A stretch of DNA of 64,000 nt from Cohnella phaseoli. Its GTDB lineage: Bacteria > Bacillota > Bacilli > Paenibacillales > Paenibacillaceae. Shown here piece after piece: positions 57,155 to 64,000 of the stretch. Every line of letters starts with the position of its first letter. The first letter of the stretch is position 1. The stretch covers positions 186,001-250,000 of the forward strand of contig NZ_QRDZ01000007.1 in NCBI RefSeq assembly GCF_003386235.1, given 5' to 3'. Position numbers and translations under genes: made by a program. The notes under the pieces are model-generated. The model made no database searches, was not told the DNA's origin, and was given only the letters and a program-made list of their open reading frames with translations.

Positions 57155-58010
57155 GCTTGCGCACCTCCAGCTGTGCGCTTAAGGTGGGAAGCATAGCGGC
57201 GATGACTCCCGACTCCAGCGCGAACGCATCTTTTCTGGCCGCGGCGTAAGGTCTCCATCTTTTGTCCGAGTAGGTGACGAGTCCGGCTTCTTTAAGCAGC
57301 TCGTAGTGTTTAAGCCTTGCCGAAGCATCCATTCCCCACAGCAGGTCCTCGTGCTCGCAGAGGTCGTACCAGATCGTCTTGGCGGGCAGCAAATCGAACC
57401 AGGCGGCTTGCAATACCCAGGTGCATAAAATCGTCGGCGCAATTTTTCGTTCGATCAGCCAGCCAAGAAGAGCGGCCTCATCTTCGAATTCATAGTAGCC
57501 ATCCGGCATGTCCGTGCCCGAGGAGCGGTTTCCGCGATCGACATAGGTCAAACAAACGAAGCCTTCGTTAGCTAACCCCTTCAACAAAGCCGACACGCGG
57601 CCGTCGCTGAAACGGAGCCCGTCGGGCGCCACGACAACGCCCTTATGCGAAGCCCTAAGCCGGAGCATTTCGCTCGCTTGCGAGGTTGCCGGGTCGATCC
57701 TCCGCGAGGCCTCCATGTAATACTGTCGCCTTTGCCGATAATCGGAATCGTATGAAACCCGAGCCGTCCGGCTTTCCAGCAGCTGCGACAGGCTTTGGAC
57801 CTGCAGCCGCAGCGCCTCGATCTCCCGCTGCTTCTCCCGTACCGCTTCCCTGCGCGCTGCCGCGTCCCGATCCATTTCCTCCGCCATCCGCTTCAGGCGA
57901 TGAAGCTCCAGCCTCCTGCTTCGGCTCAGTTCCCCAAGCGCGTCCAATTGCCGCTCTTGATGGCTCTGCTGCAAGAAGGCAGCTTCCGCATTAGGTTCCA
58001 ATCGGATCAT
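57144..58010 (-). CDS. Truncated glycosyltransferase-like protein with coiled coil
   Basis: 288 residues. The coiled-coil N-terminus (about 15-85) is followed by a partial GT-B N-terminal domain whose segment TIWYDLCEHEDLLWGMDASARLKHYELLKEAGLVTYSDKRW aligns with TVWYDVLDRVDFFGLYDRNMLAKHYEVLHEADLVTYSARR of its neighbour. The sequence stops there: the donor-binding C-terminal half is missing. It thus looks like a partial paralog of the next gene, possibly a scaffold or a non-catalytic partner. It has a plausible SD (GGAAGTG) and coupled ends, so it is not obviously a pseudogene. Confidence 0.75.
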   Translation of the reverse strand: MIRLEPNAEAAFLQQSHQERQLDALGELSRSRRLELHRLKRMAEEMDRDAAARREAVREKQREIEALRLQVQSLSQLLESRTARVSYDSDYRQRRQYYMEASRRIDPATSQASEMLRLRASHKGVVVAPDGLRFSDGRVSALLKGLANEGFVCLTYVDRGNRSSGTDMPDGYYEFEDEAALLGWLIERKIAPTILCTWVLQAAWFDLLPAKTIWYDLCEHEDLLWGMDASARLKHYELLKEAGLVTYSDKRWRPYAAARKDAFALESGVIAAMLPTLSAQLEVRKHAG

Positions 58011-58028
58011 AACTTCACTTCCTTGGTT

Positions 58029-59339
58029 TTATACGAAGCTCAAATGCAGCCACTTTCTTTTCAGCTTCTCGTGCAGCCGGGGCCAGCCCCCGGCGAAGCC
58101 CGAGTCGATCCTGGAAGACAGGCTTCCTTCGTGAATCCGGTAATAATACAGGGGCTCCTGCAGGTGGACGAACCGCCCGACCAGCGCGAGACGAATCGCG
58201 AAATCCCTGTCTTCAATGCCGAACAGAGACTCGTCGAATCCCCCGGATTTCCGATAAGCCGAAGCTCTCCACAGCAGCGACGGGCCGCCGTTCTGCAGCC
58301 CGTTCAGCCGATACGCGGACAAACGCTTCGTCTCGATCGCCAGCCCGTCCTTGTCGATGTGGTAGTAATCGGAGAAGACGGCGCTTGCATCCGGACAGGC
58401 GGCGAGAGTCTGCACCATCCGTTCCAGCCATCGAGGCTGGACTCCGTTGTCTGCGGAAGTCCAGCCCATCAGAGAGCCCTCGGCTTTCGACAGGCCATAA
58501 TTCAGCGCATGCGGGAGCCCCCGGTTCTTCTCCAATCTGTAATACTTCACCCGACTGTCATGGGCGAACCGACGTACGATCGCCGCCACGTCATCGTCCG
58601 ATCCGTCGTCTACGACGACGAGTTCCAGCTCCAGGTAGGTTTGAGCCAGAATGGCGCGAATGCTCTCGAATAAATAAAGCGTATCGTTATAGACGGGCAA
58701 AATCAGACTGACAAGCGGCCGTCCCGATTGCCTAGTCGTTTCTGCCTGCTTCGTCGAGCTTCCCTCTCGCGAACGCGCAAATAGCGCGGACCACTCTGGC
58801 ATATTCAAATAAGAGAATATCGGGGAAAGCATGCTTTGCGCCGCCGTCGAATCGATGGGGAAGGCTTCCATAATCGCCCGGGATATTCGGTCGTGCCCCT
58901 CGGCCGCATGCGTCTCGTAAATCGCCCCGGCAAGCCGATAAACGCAGCGCTCATTCGTATAGCCGGAGCTTTCCAAGCCTTGCCGCCAGGACACGAGCGC
59001 CCGCAATCTGTCTCCCGTCTGCCACTGAAGCTCGGCAATCAGGGACAACCAATCCGACTCGGTCGTCCGCACGTGCTTCGAATGGACGACCGGATTCGCT
59101 TTTAACGTGTCGACCAATAAGCCCAGCGCCTCCCGCTTCATTTCGTCCATCTCCGCGTTCGCGGCAAGCTTCCCGTAGAGATAGACGAAATCCAGCGTCT
59201 CCCTTGGGCCGAGCTCAGCTTCCATCGCGTTGTAGAGACACTCCGAAGCTTCCTCCGTCCTGCCCAAATTAATCAAAGCCAAAATTCGATAAAATTGAAA
59301 AGTCGGCCATTCCTCCGCCCCGTCCGGAGGCTGGCGCAT
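58029..59339 (-). CDS. TPR-like + family 2 glycosyltransferase
   Basis: 436 residues. The first 195 are helical repeats of TPR type (ILALINLGRTEEASECLYNAM..., AELQWQTGDRLRALVSWRQGLE). The rest is a GT2 domain: PLVSLILPVYNDTLYLFESIRAILAQTY, LVVVDDGSDDD, LEKNRGLPHALNYGLSKAEG, and the DxD-like SADNG motif (about 290). A C-terminal ESLFGIEDRDFAIRLALVG matches the acceptor-site ED of the family. ATG at 59339 follows AGGAGG at 8 bases. It overlaps none and lies 12 bases after the upstream gene. It probably adds sugars to a protein or polymer; such GT2/TPR proteins also occur in flagellin and S-layer glycosylation loci. Confidence 0.87.
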   Translation of the reverse strand: MRQPPDGAEEWPTFQFYRILALINLGRTEEASECLYNAMEAELGPRETLDFVYLYGKLAANAEMDEMKREALGLLVDTLKANPVVHSKHVRTTESDWLSLIAELQWQTGDRLRALVSWRQGLESSGYTNERCVYRLAGAIYETHAAEGHDRISRAIMEAFPIDSTAAQSMLSPIFSYLNMPEWSALFARSREGSSTKQAETTRQSGRPLVSLILPVYNDTLYLFESIRAILAQTYLELELVVVDDGSDDDVAAIVRRFAHDSRVKYYRLEKNRGLPHALNYGLSKAEGSLMGWTSADNGVQPRWLERMVQTLAACPDASAVFSDYYHIDKDGLAIETKRLSAYRLNGLQNGGPSLLWRASAYRKSGGFDESLFGIEDRDFAIRLALVGRFVHLQEPLYYYRIHEGSLSSRIDSGFAGGWPRLHEKLKRKWLHLSFV

Positions 59340-59351
59340 ATCCAATACCTC

Positions 59352-60947
59352 CTAGTACCTTTGGCAGGCGAAGGCGACAAGCATGCGCTGAATCGGCGGA
59401 GCTCCCAAGGAGATTTCGCGATAGGCGTTCCGCTTGTCCGATGAGACGACAAACGGTCTCTCTACGATAATTCCGGCGGTGCCCCGCGACAGGGAAAGCC
59501 CCGGATCGGCAATGCCCGAATTGGCCGCAACCCGGATTCGCCGCTCCGTCCATTCGCACCCCAGACGGTCCGAGTAGGCACGCACCAATACGTCTCCTCC
59601 GCAGGCAATCGTCTCCGCGAACGTCTCCTCATCCCATTCGGACGCAAGCCGCTCGTTGGGGTGCCATATCCACAAAATATCCGCCCGGCATGCAGCCGCG
59701 AATTTGGCTCCGGCTTGTTCCGCTCCTTGCTCCTCCACCCAACGGATGCGGCTTCGCTTTGGCCAATTTTTAGCGTCCTTGCCAAAGCTCGGCTTGGACC
59801 ACAGTCCGATCTCGTACGGCATGTCCTTGAAGCGAAGCGAGAGATGCTCCAGCAATTCCTCGCGATCCGCCTCCAATTGCGGGTGGACGATTAATATCGC
59901 CACTTTCATTTCTCGAACCTCTTTTCCGAACGTCTCCTCGATTTTTTTCGCCTTGACGGCGGCGATCCGTCCGTGCCGACGAATGACGTCAGCGCGCGAA
60001 CCGCAGTGATCCGGCAGAAATTCCGTTTGCCGCGCAACCTTCCGCTCCCATCGTCTATACCAGGCATAGGCCTCTTCCCAACGTCGTTCGCTATAGCAAA
60101 TTTCGATCTGGATCGCGTAAGGATCCGGATAAGAGGGCAAATCTTCAACGCTTGCCCGAACCGCCTGCTCGGCTTCCAATGACTGCTCCAAATGCAGACA
60201 GGCCATAATTTTAAAATAGTGCGCTTGAGCCCTGCTGTACGCATCCGACCCCGCCAGCAAGCTAAGCGCGGAATTCGCGTATTCAATGCATTCGATGTAA
60301 CTTCCGACATGGTGCAGCTCCGCCGCGAGGTAACGATGAATTCGTCCGTCGGAAGGGCGCGCCTGCAGCTCTCTGCCTAAAATCCTCATGTTCCTCCGGC
60401 TTTTGGCGAGATGGAATTCCGAGGAGTACCCAACGTGGCGGAAGGAAGCGAACGGACATTGCGCGTTCAGTCGCTGAATCCCTTCGCAGGCTGCGACCAG
60501 CTTTTCGTGAATGCCACCCTCGTATCGATAGTGTCTAGGAGAAAAAAGCCGATCGACGTGAGTTACCGCCAACATCCGGTCGTCCTTCGTCTCGTAGTGG
60601 CGACATTCGAATGCGACAACCGTATGCCGGGCAAGAGAACCGAGCCACTCCTTGAGACCGGTCTCTCCTTTCCAGACAAACTCTTCGTCCGCATCGATCA
60701 CCAGAACCCAATCCGCCCCATCCGCGTATTTCAGCGAAATATTTCGCGCCTCGCCGAAATGATCGTTCCACTCCGCTTCGTAAACGCGGGCGCCGAGCTC
60801 GCGGGCCGTTTGGACACTGCCGTCCTCGGACCCCGTATCCACGATGACGATGTCGTCCAAGTGCGGCATTACGCTTCGCACGGCTTTGGCCAAAGACGCC
60901 TCATTGTTTCTCGTCAGCATGCAGCATACGATTTTCATCCCGCTCAT
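59352..60947 (-). CDS. Family 2 glycosyltransferase with TPR-like middle part
   Basis: 531 residues. GT2 domain at the N-terminus (MKIVCCMLTRNNEASLAKAVRSV, IVIVDTGSEDGS, NDHFGEARNISLKYADGADWVLVIDADEEF with DADEE as the metal motif). Helical repeats at about 190-330 follow (HRYLAAELHHVGSYIECIEYANSALSLL, ...EAEQAVRASVEDLPSYPDPYA), a layout like SunS-type S-glycosyltransferases and many Bacillus GT2-TPR enzymes. The C-terminal 170 residues (MKVAILIVHPQLEADREELLEHL...) form a second, unrecognised domain. The substrate cannot be told from sequence. Confidence 0.87.
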   Translation of the reverse strand: MSGMKIVCCMLTRNNEASLAKAVRSVMPHLDDIVIVDTGSEDGSVQTARELGARVYEAEWNDHFGEARNISLKYADGADWVLVIDADEEFVWKGETGLKEWLGSLARHTVVAFECRHYETKDDRMLAVTHVDRLFSPRHYRYEGGIHEKLVAACEGIQRLNAQCPFASFRHVGYSSEFHLAKSRRNMRILGRELQARPSDGRIHRYLAAELHHVGSYIECIEYANSALSLLAGSDAYSRAQAHYFKIMACLHLEQSLEAEQAVRASVEDLPSYPDPYAIQIEICYSERRWEEAYAWYRRWERKVARQTEFLPDHCGSRADVIRRHGRIAAVKAKKIEETFGKEVREMKVAILIVHPQLEADREELLEHLSLRFKDMPYEIGLWSKPSFGKDAKNWPKRSRIRWVEEQGAEQAGAKFAAACRADILWIWHPNERLASEWDEETFAETIACGGDVLVRAYSDRLGCEWTERRIRVAANSGIADPGLSLSRGTAGIIVERPFVVSSDKRNAYREISLGAPPIQRMLVAFACQRY

Positions 60948-60977
60948 TTCTTTCTCGCCTCGTGAAATAGGAAAGGC

Positions 60978-61010
60978 CGTTACCCGCTCTCGGGTGAAAG
61001 CGGGATAACG
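60978..61010 (-). terminator. Hairpin between the SLH gene and the first glycosyltransferase
   Basis: CGTTA.CCCGCT / AGCGGG.TAACG stem with a 10-base loop, in the 85-base gap. The minus strand continues GCCTTTCC without a T run, so it may be an attenuator, an RNA stabiliser for the SLH message or a leaky terminator. Confidence 0.45.
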
Positions 61011-61032
61011 TCCTCGGAAATCCGCTGCCCGA

Positions 61033-61731
61033 TCAGACCGACGGATCGCTGTTCGAAATCTTCTTCCCTTCGTCTAGCAGCGCTTTTACGCTTTCCTTGT
61101 ACGCCTCGAAGTTGTCGCCGTTGATAAATGCCGAGGTGACCAAGGCCACTTCCTTGCGATCGACCTGGCTCTTGGGAGCGAATCTGCCGCCTGGCGCCGA
61201 GAGCAAGTCGGCTTCGAGGGCGGCCTGGACGTAAGGCTTGGCCCACGAACTGATCTCGCTAGCATCGCTGACCGCCAATCCGCCCCCTTTGCCCACGATG
61301 CTTGTCTGCGTAATCCGAACCAAAATGACGGCTAGTTCCTCTCTTGTAAGAACGGCGTTCGGACGGAAGCTGCCGTCCGAGCCCGTCATGACTCCCAATC
61401 TGTCCATGACGCTGATGTATTTCAAGCCCCAATGGTCTTTGCTCACGTCCTTGAAATCCGATACCGGCGCGAGCGTCGCGTTCAGGTTTAACGACCTGGC
61501 CAAAATTGCGGCAACCTGGGCGCGGGTCAATTTTCCTTCCAGATTGAGCTGTCCTTTGTCGTCGCCAACCATAATGGCCTTCTCCATCAGTTCGTTTACC
61601 GCCGCCTGCAGCGCGTCTGGACTTCTCGCCTCGTCGGCCGCGAATACCGCGACCGGCGCTGCCAGCGCATTGGCGACCATCGCCGAAGAAACGACATATC
61701 TCGTTATCTTGCTTTTCTTATCGATATTCAA
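61033..61731 (-). CDS. SLH-domain exported protein, first gene of the polymer operon
   Basis: 232 residues from a TTG at 61731 with GGAGG at 8 bases; the ATG 48 codons upstream lacks an SD. Signal peptide (KITRYVVSSAMVANALAAPVAVFAADEA). Three SLH segments fill the rest: about 35-85 (LEGKLTRAQVAAILARSLNL), 90-150 (FKDVSKDHWGLKYISVMDRLGVMTG, LTREELAVILVRI) and 160-215 (SSWAKPYVQAALEADLLSAPG, VDRKEVALVTSAF). With almost no other domain, it may be an anchor or scaffold binding wall polymer for the operon's products. Confidence 0.9.
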   Translation of the reverse strand: MNIDKKSKITRYVVSSAMVANALAAPVAVFAADEARSPDALQAAVNELMEKAIMVGDDKGQLNLEGKLTRAQVAAILARSLNLNATLAPVSDFKDVSKDHWGLKYISVMDRLGVMTGSDGSFRPNAVLTREELAVILVRITQTSIVGKGGGLAVSDASEISSWAKPYVQAALEADLLSAPGGRFAPKSQVDRKEVALVTSAFINGDNFEAYKESVKALLDEGKKISNSDPSV

Positions 61732-61846
61732 ATCTAATTCCTCCGTTTCGGTAGGCTGCATAATTAAGCGACCGTGCGCGGTCAAGCTTCGACATCCTTC
61801 GAGGAGTATTATAGTTTGCTCTCTGTAATGCCGGTAAGTGACCGCC

Positions 61847-61870
61847 GTCATCGTTTTTGTCATCGTTTTG
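61847..61870 (-). repeat. 12-base tandem repeat upstream of the SLH gene
   Basis: GTCATCGTTTTT followed by GTCATCGTTTTG, with a partial third GTCAC. It sits about 115 bases upstream of the SLH start, in the region that should hold the operon promoter. Possible regulator site. Confidence 0.5.
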
Positions 61871-61926
61871 GTCACCTAGGGTCATGTCCTCCCCACGCGC
61901 TTAGCTCGAAAAAGACACCGGAACGC

Positions 61927-61968
61927 AAAAAAAGCCCTCCGGCTTCCGGTCAGGAAGCAAGAGGGCTT
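61927..61968 (-). terminator. Terminator of glyA
   Basis: AAGCCCTC / GAGGGCTT with inner pairing GGCTTCC/GGAAGC, then TTTTTTTGCG on the minus strand, 28 bases after the glyA stop. Confidence 0.92.
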
Positions 61969-61995
61969 GTGCTTATATTCTATGCAACCAAAGCA

Positions 61996-63246
61996 TTAGT
62001 ACGCCAGGTTCGGGTACAAAGGATACTGCGCAGTCAGATCGGCGACCATCTTGCGGGCTTGCGCCAGCGTCGCTTCGTCCTTCGTATTTCTCAACGTCAG
62101 AGCGATGACCTTGGCGATCGTCTTCATCGCTTCGACGTCCATACCGCGCGTCGTAACGGCCGGCGTGCCGAGACGGATGCCGCTCGTAATGAACGGGCTG
62201 GTCGGATCGAACGGAATCGCGTTCTTGTTAACGGTAATCGCAACGGAGTCGAGCACGTGCTCCGCCTCTTTACCCGTAATGTTCAAGTTGCGCGTATCGA
62301 TCAGCATCAGGTGGTTGTCGGTGCCGCCGGATACGATGTTCAGACCTTCGGCGACAAGCGCTTCGGACAGCGCCTTGGCGTTGATGACAACGTTGCGCGC
62401 ATAATCCTTGAACGAAGGCTGGAGCGCTTCGCCGAGCGCGACCGCTTTAGCCGCGATGATGTGCATCAGCGGACCGCCTTGCGTGCCCGGGAATACCGCT
62501 TTGTCGATCGCCGCCGCCCAAGCTTTGCGGCACAGAATCAAGCCGCCGCGAGGACCGCGCAGCGTCTTGTGCGTCGTCGTCGTAACGAAGTGCGCGTACG
62601 GCACCGGATTCTGGTGCTCGCCGCCGGCTACAAGACCTGCGATATGCGCCATGTCGACCATGAACAGCGCGCCTACGTCGTTGGCGATTTGGCCGATTTT
62701 CTCGAAATCGATCGCGCGCGGATAAGCGGATGCGCCTGCAACGATTAGACGAGGACGGTGCTTAAACGCCGCCTTGCGCAGCTCTTCGTAATCGATCGTG
62801 AACGTCTGGTCGTTAACGCCGTAAGCGACGAAGTTGTACAGCAGGCCGGACGCGTTCGCCGGATTGCCGTGCGTCAAGTGGCCGCCGTGCGCCAAATTCA
62901 TGCCCAGTACCGTATCGCCCGGCTTCAGAACGGCCAGATAGACGGCCAGGTTCGCCTGAGCACCGGAGTGAGGCTGCACGTTGGCGTGCTCGGCTCCGAA
63001 CAGTTCCTTCGCACGATCGCGCGCGATTTGCTCCGGGATGTCGACGTATTCGCAGCCGCCATAGTAACGCTTGCCCGGGTAGCCTTCCGCATATTTATTC
63101 GTCAGTACCGTGCCCATCGTTTCGAGAACGGCTTCGCTGACGATATTTTCGGAAGCGATCAGTTCGATGTTGTCGCGTTGACGTTTCAGTTCCAGGTTCA
63201 GGGCTTCGACGATCTCCGGATCTTGATTGCGCAAATTTTCCAACAT
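61996..63246 (-). CDS. glyA: Serine hydroxymethyltransferase
   Basis: PLP enzyme interconverting serine and glycine with tetrahydrofolate, 416 residues. The PLP Lys lies in [64 protein letters not shown] near the N-terminus is the substrate-site signature. ATG at 63246 with GGGAGG at 10 bases; 24 codons of frame upstream rejected. Follows a ywlG-like gene, as in Bacillus. Confidence 0.97.
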   Translation of the reverse strand: MLENLRNQDPEIVEALNLELKRQRDNIELIASENIVSEAVLETMGTVLTNKYAEGYPGKRYYGGCEYVDIPEQIARDRAKELFGAEHANVQPHSGAQANLAVYLAVLKPGDTVLGMNLAHGGHLTHGNPANASGLLYNFVAYGVNDQTFTIDYEELRKAAFKHRPRLIVAGASAYPRAIDFEKIGQIANDVGALFMVDMAHIAGLVAGGEHQNPVPYAHFVTTTTHKTLRGPRGGLILCRKAWAAAIDKAVFPGTQGGPLMHIIAAKAVALGEALQPSFKDYARNVVINAKALSEALVAEGLNIVSGGTDNHLMLIDTRNLNITGKEAEHVLDSVAITVNKNAIPFDPTSPFITSGIRLGTPAVTTRGMDVEAMKTIAKVIALTLRNTKDEATLAQARKMVADLTAQYPLYPNLAY

Positions 63247-63308
63247 AATAGCTATTCCTCCCGTTTTGTAGTCCGTTTTTTTTGTTCCTTTGCTCATTCG
63301 ATAAAGCG

Positions 63309-63923
63309 TTAATCGCAAGCAGGCGACGAGGGACTGCCGCCAGACTCTCCCGCTATGGAAGCATCGCGGCCATCCTGCTCGTATACGGCTCTTGCGCCCC
63401 CGATCAACTTCGGCCGAGTGGCGGCCATGTTAACCCGAGCGTGCCCAACCTCGCGGATGGACGGCCTGAGAGGCACGGCGACGGGACGAAGATGCATCCC
63501 GATGAGCGTCTCGCCGATATCGATGCCGGCATGGGCTTGCACCGCCTCGACGAGACAGGGCTCCTCCAGTCGGCGATAAGCGTAGGCGGCCATCGATCCG
63601 CCCGCTTTGGGGACGGGAACCGCAGCCACCTCGGTCCAGCCTTGAGCTTCGGCTAGCCGCCGCTCGGCTACGAGCGCCCGGTTCAGATGCTCGCAGCATT
63701 GCCAGACGACATGCACCCCGACGCGCGCCCGCACCCGTTCGACCCCTTCATGAATCAGGCTCGCAACCTCCTCCGCCCCGAAGGTTCCGATGCGCTGTCC
63801 TCGCACTTCGCTCGTGCTGACTCCCAGCACGACAATCTGGCCCGGACGGAGCTTGCCCATCCTCACCAATTCGTCCATCAACATTTCCGCTTGATCGGCG
63901 ATCGAACGAGACTCCGCAGTCAT
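63309..63923 (-). CDS. ywlG: YwlG-like TIGR01440/UPF0340 family protein
   Basis: 204 residues, cytoplasmic, uncharacterised family (DUF436). Recognised by [50 protein letters not shown] and [23 protein letters not shown]. It always lies near glyA in Bacillales; function unknown. ATG at 63923 has AGGAGG at 9 bases. Just upstream an open frame runs off the right edge (ending TAG near 63952 or TGA overlapping this ATG), too short to identify. Confidence 0.88.
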   Translation of the reverse strand: MTAESRSIADQAEMLMDELVRMGKLRPGQIVVLGVSTSEVRGQRIGTFGAEEVASLIHEGVERVRARVGVHVVWQCCEHLNRALVAERRLAEAQGWTEVAAVPVPKAGGSMAAYAYRRLEEPCLVEAVQAHAGIDIGETLIGMHLRPVAVPLRPSIREVGHARVNMAATRPKLIGGARAVYEQDGRDASIAGESGGSPSSPACD

Positions 63924-64000
63924 ACCTGCCATCCTCCTAGGGCGTGTCTGCCTACTCCGAGGGCAGCAGATTTTGCCGAATTTTCGTCCCATGCAAGGAA

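Noticed and set aside
63952..63999. 3' end of a further gene running off the right edge
   Set aside because: Two open frames compete (TAG near 63952, or TGA overlapping the ywlG-like start) and neither of the short peptides could be identified.

Overview
The window reads as chromosome of a spore-forming, flagellated, Gram-positive rod of the Paenibacillaceae (Paenibacillus/Cohnella type). The reasons are three S-layer-homology (SLH) proteins, CsaB, SpoIID/SpoIIQ/SpoIIID, Mbl with FlhO/FlhP, frequent GTG/TTG starts behind strong Shine-Dalgarno (SD) sites, and an ATP synthase and complex I order typical of Bacillales. Almost all genes lie on the minus strand, so transcription runs from high to low coordinates. 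No rRNA, tRNA, CRISPR or complete insertion sequence was seen.

Layout. 1-11.5 kb is an envelope block: an SLH protein running off the left edge with a possible tandem in-frame start, a 1266-residue SLH protein, TagO, TagA, the pyruvyl transferase CsaB and a DUF5693 membrane protein. Together they could make, pyruvylate and occupy a secondary cell wall polymer. A palindrome-rich 211-bp repeat-like element separates this from pgcA. 11.7-25.3 kb is a conserved lipid/shape/sporulation run: pgcA, fabZ, a 54-residue Cys-rich ORF, pgsA, an EpuA-like protein, flhP, flhO, mbl, spoIIID, a degenerate HD-GYP gene, spoIIQ, spoIID, murA and a DUF1146 gene. A pyrimidine-rich degenerate tandem repeat and a plus-strand transposase-derived gene with a LexA-like box in its promoter interrupt it between spoIID and murA. 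25.3-27.5 kb holds a secreted subtilase.

27.7-38.2 kb is an 11-gene nuo operon (A,B,C,D,H,I,J,K,L,M,N) without nuoEFG; NuoC carries a long repetitive Ala/Glu-rich N-terminus. Dps follows, then the full atp operon (Z,I,B,E,F,H,A,G,D,C) behind a good sigma-A promoter, then wecB/mnaA and upp.

49.0-61.7 kb, between upp and glyA (neighbours in Bacillus subtilis), is a compact eight-gene operon: SLH protein, two GT2/TPR-type glycosyltransferases, a truncated glycosyltransferase, a double GT-B glycosyltransferase, an LtaS-like sulfatase-fold enzyme, a membrane-anchored protein and a GDPD-like protein. The last three share a roughly 180-residue domain resembling FAM3/ILEI but with its two halves in swapped order. 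This looks like an undescribed surface-polymer system and is the most interesting region. The window ends with glyA and a YwlG-like gene.
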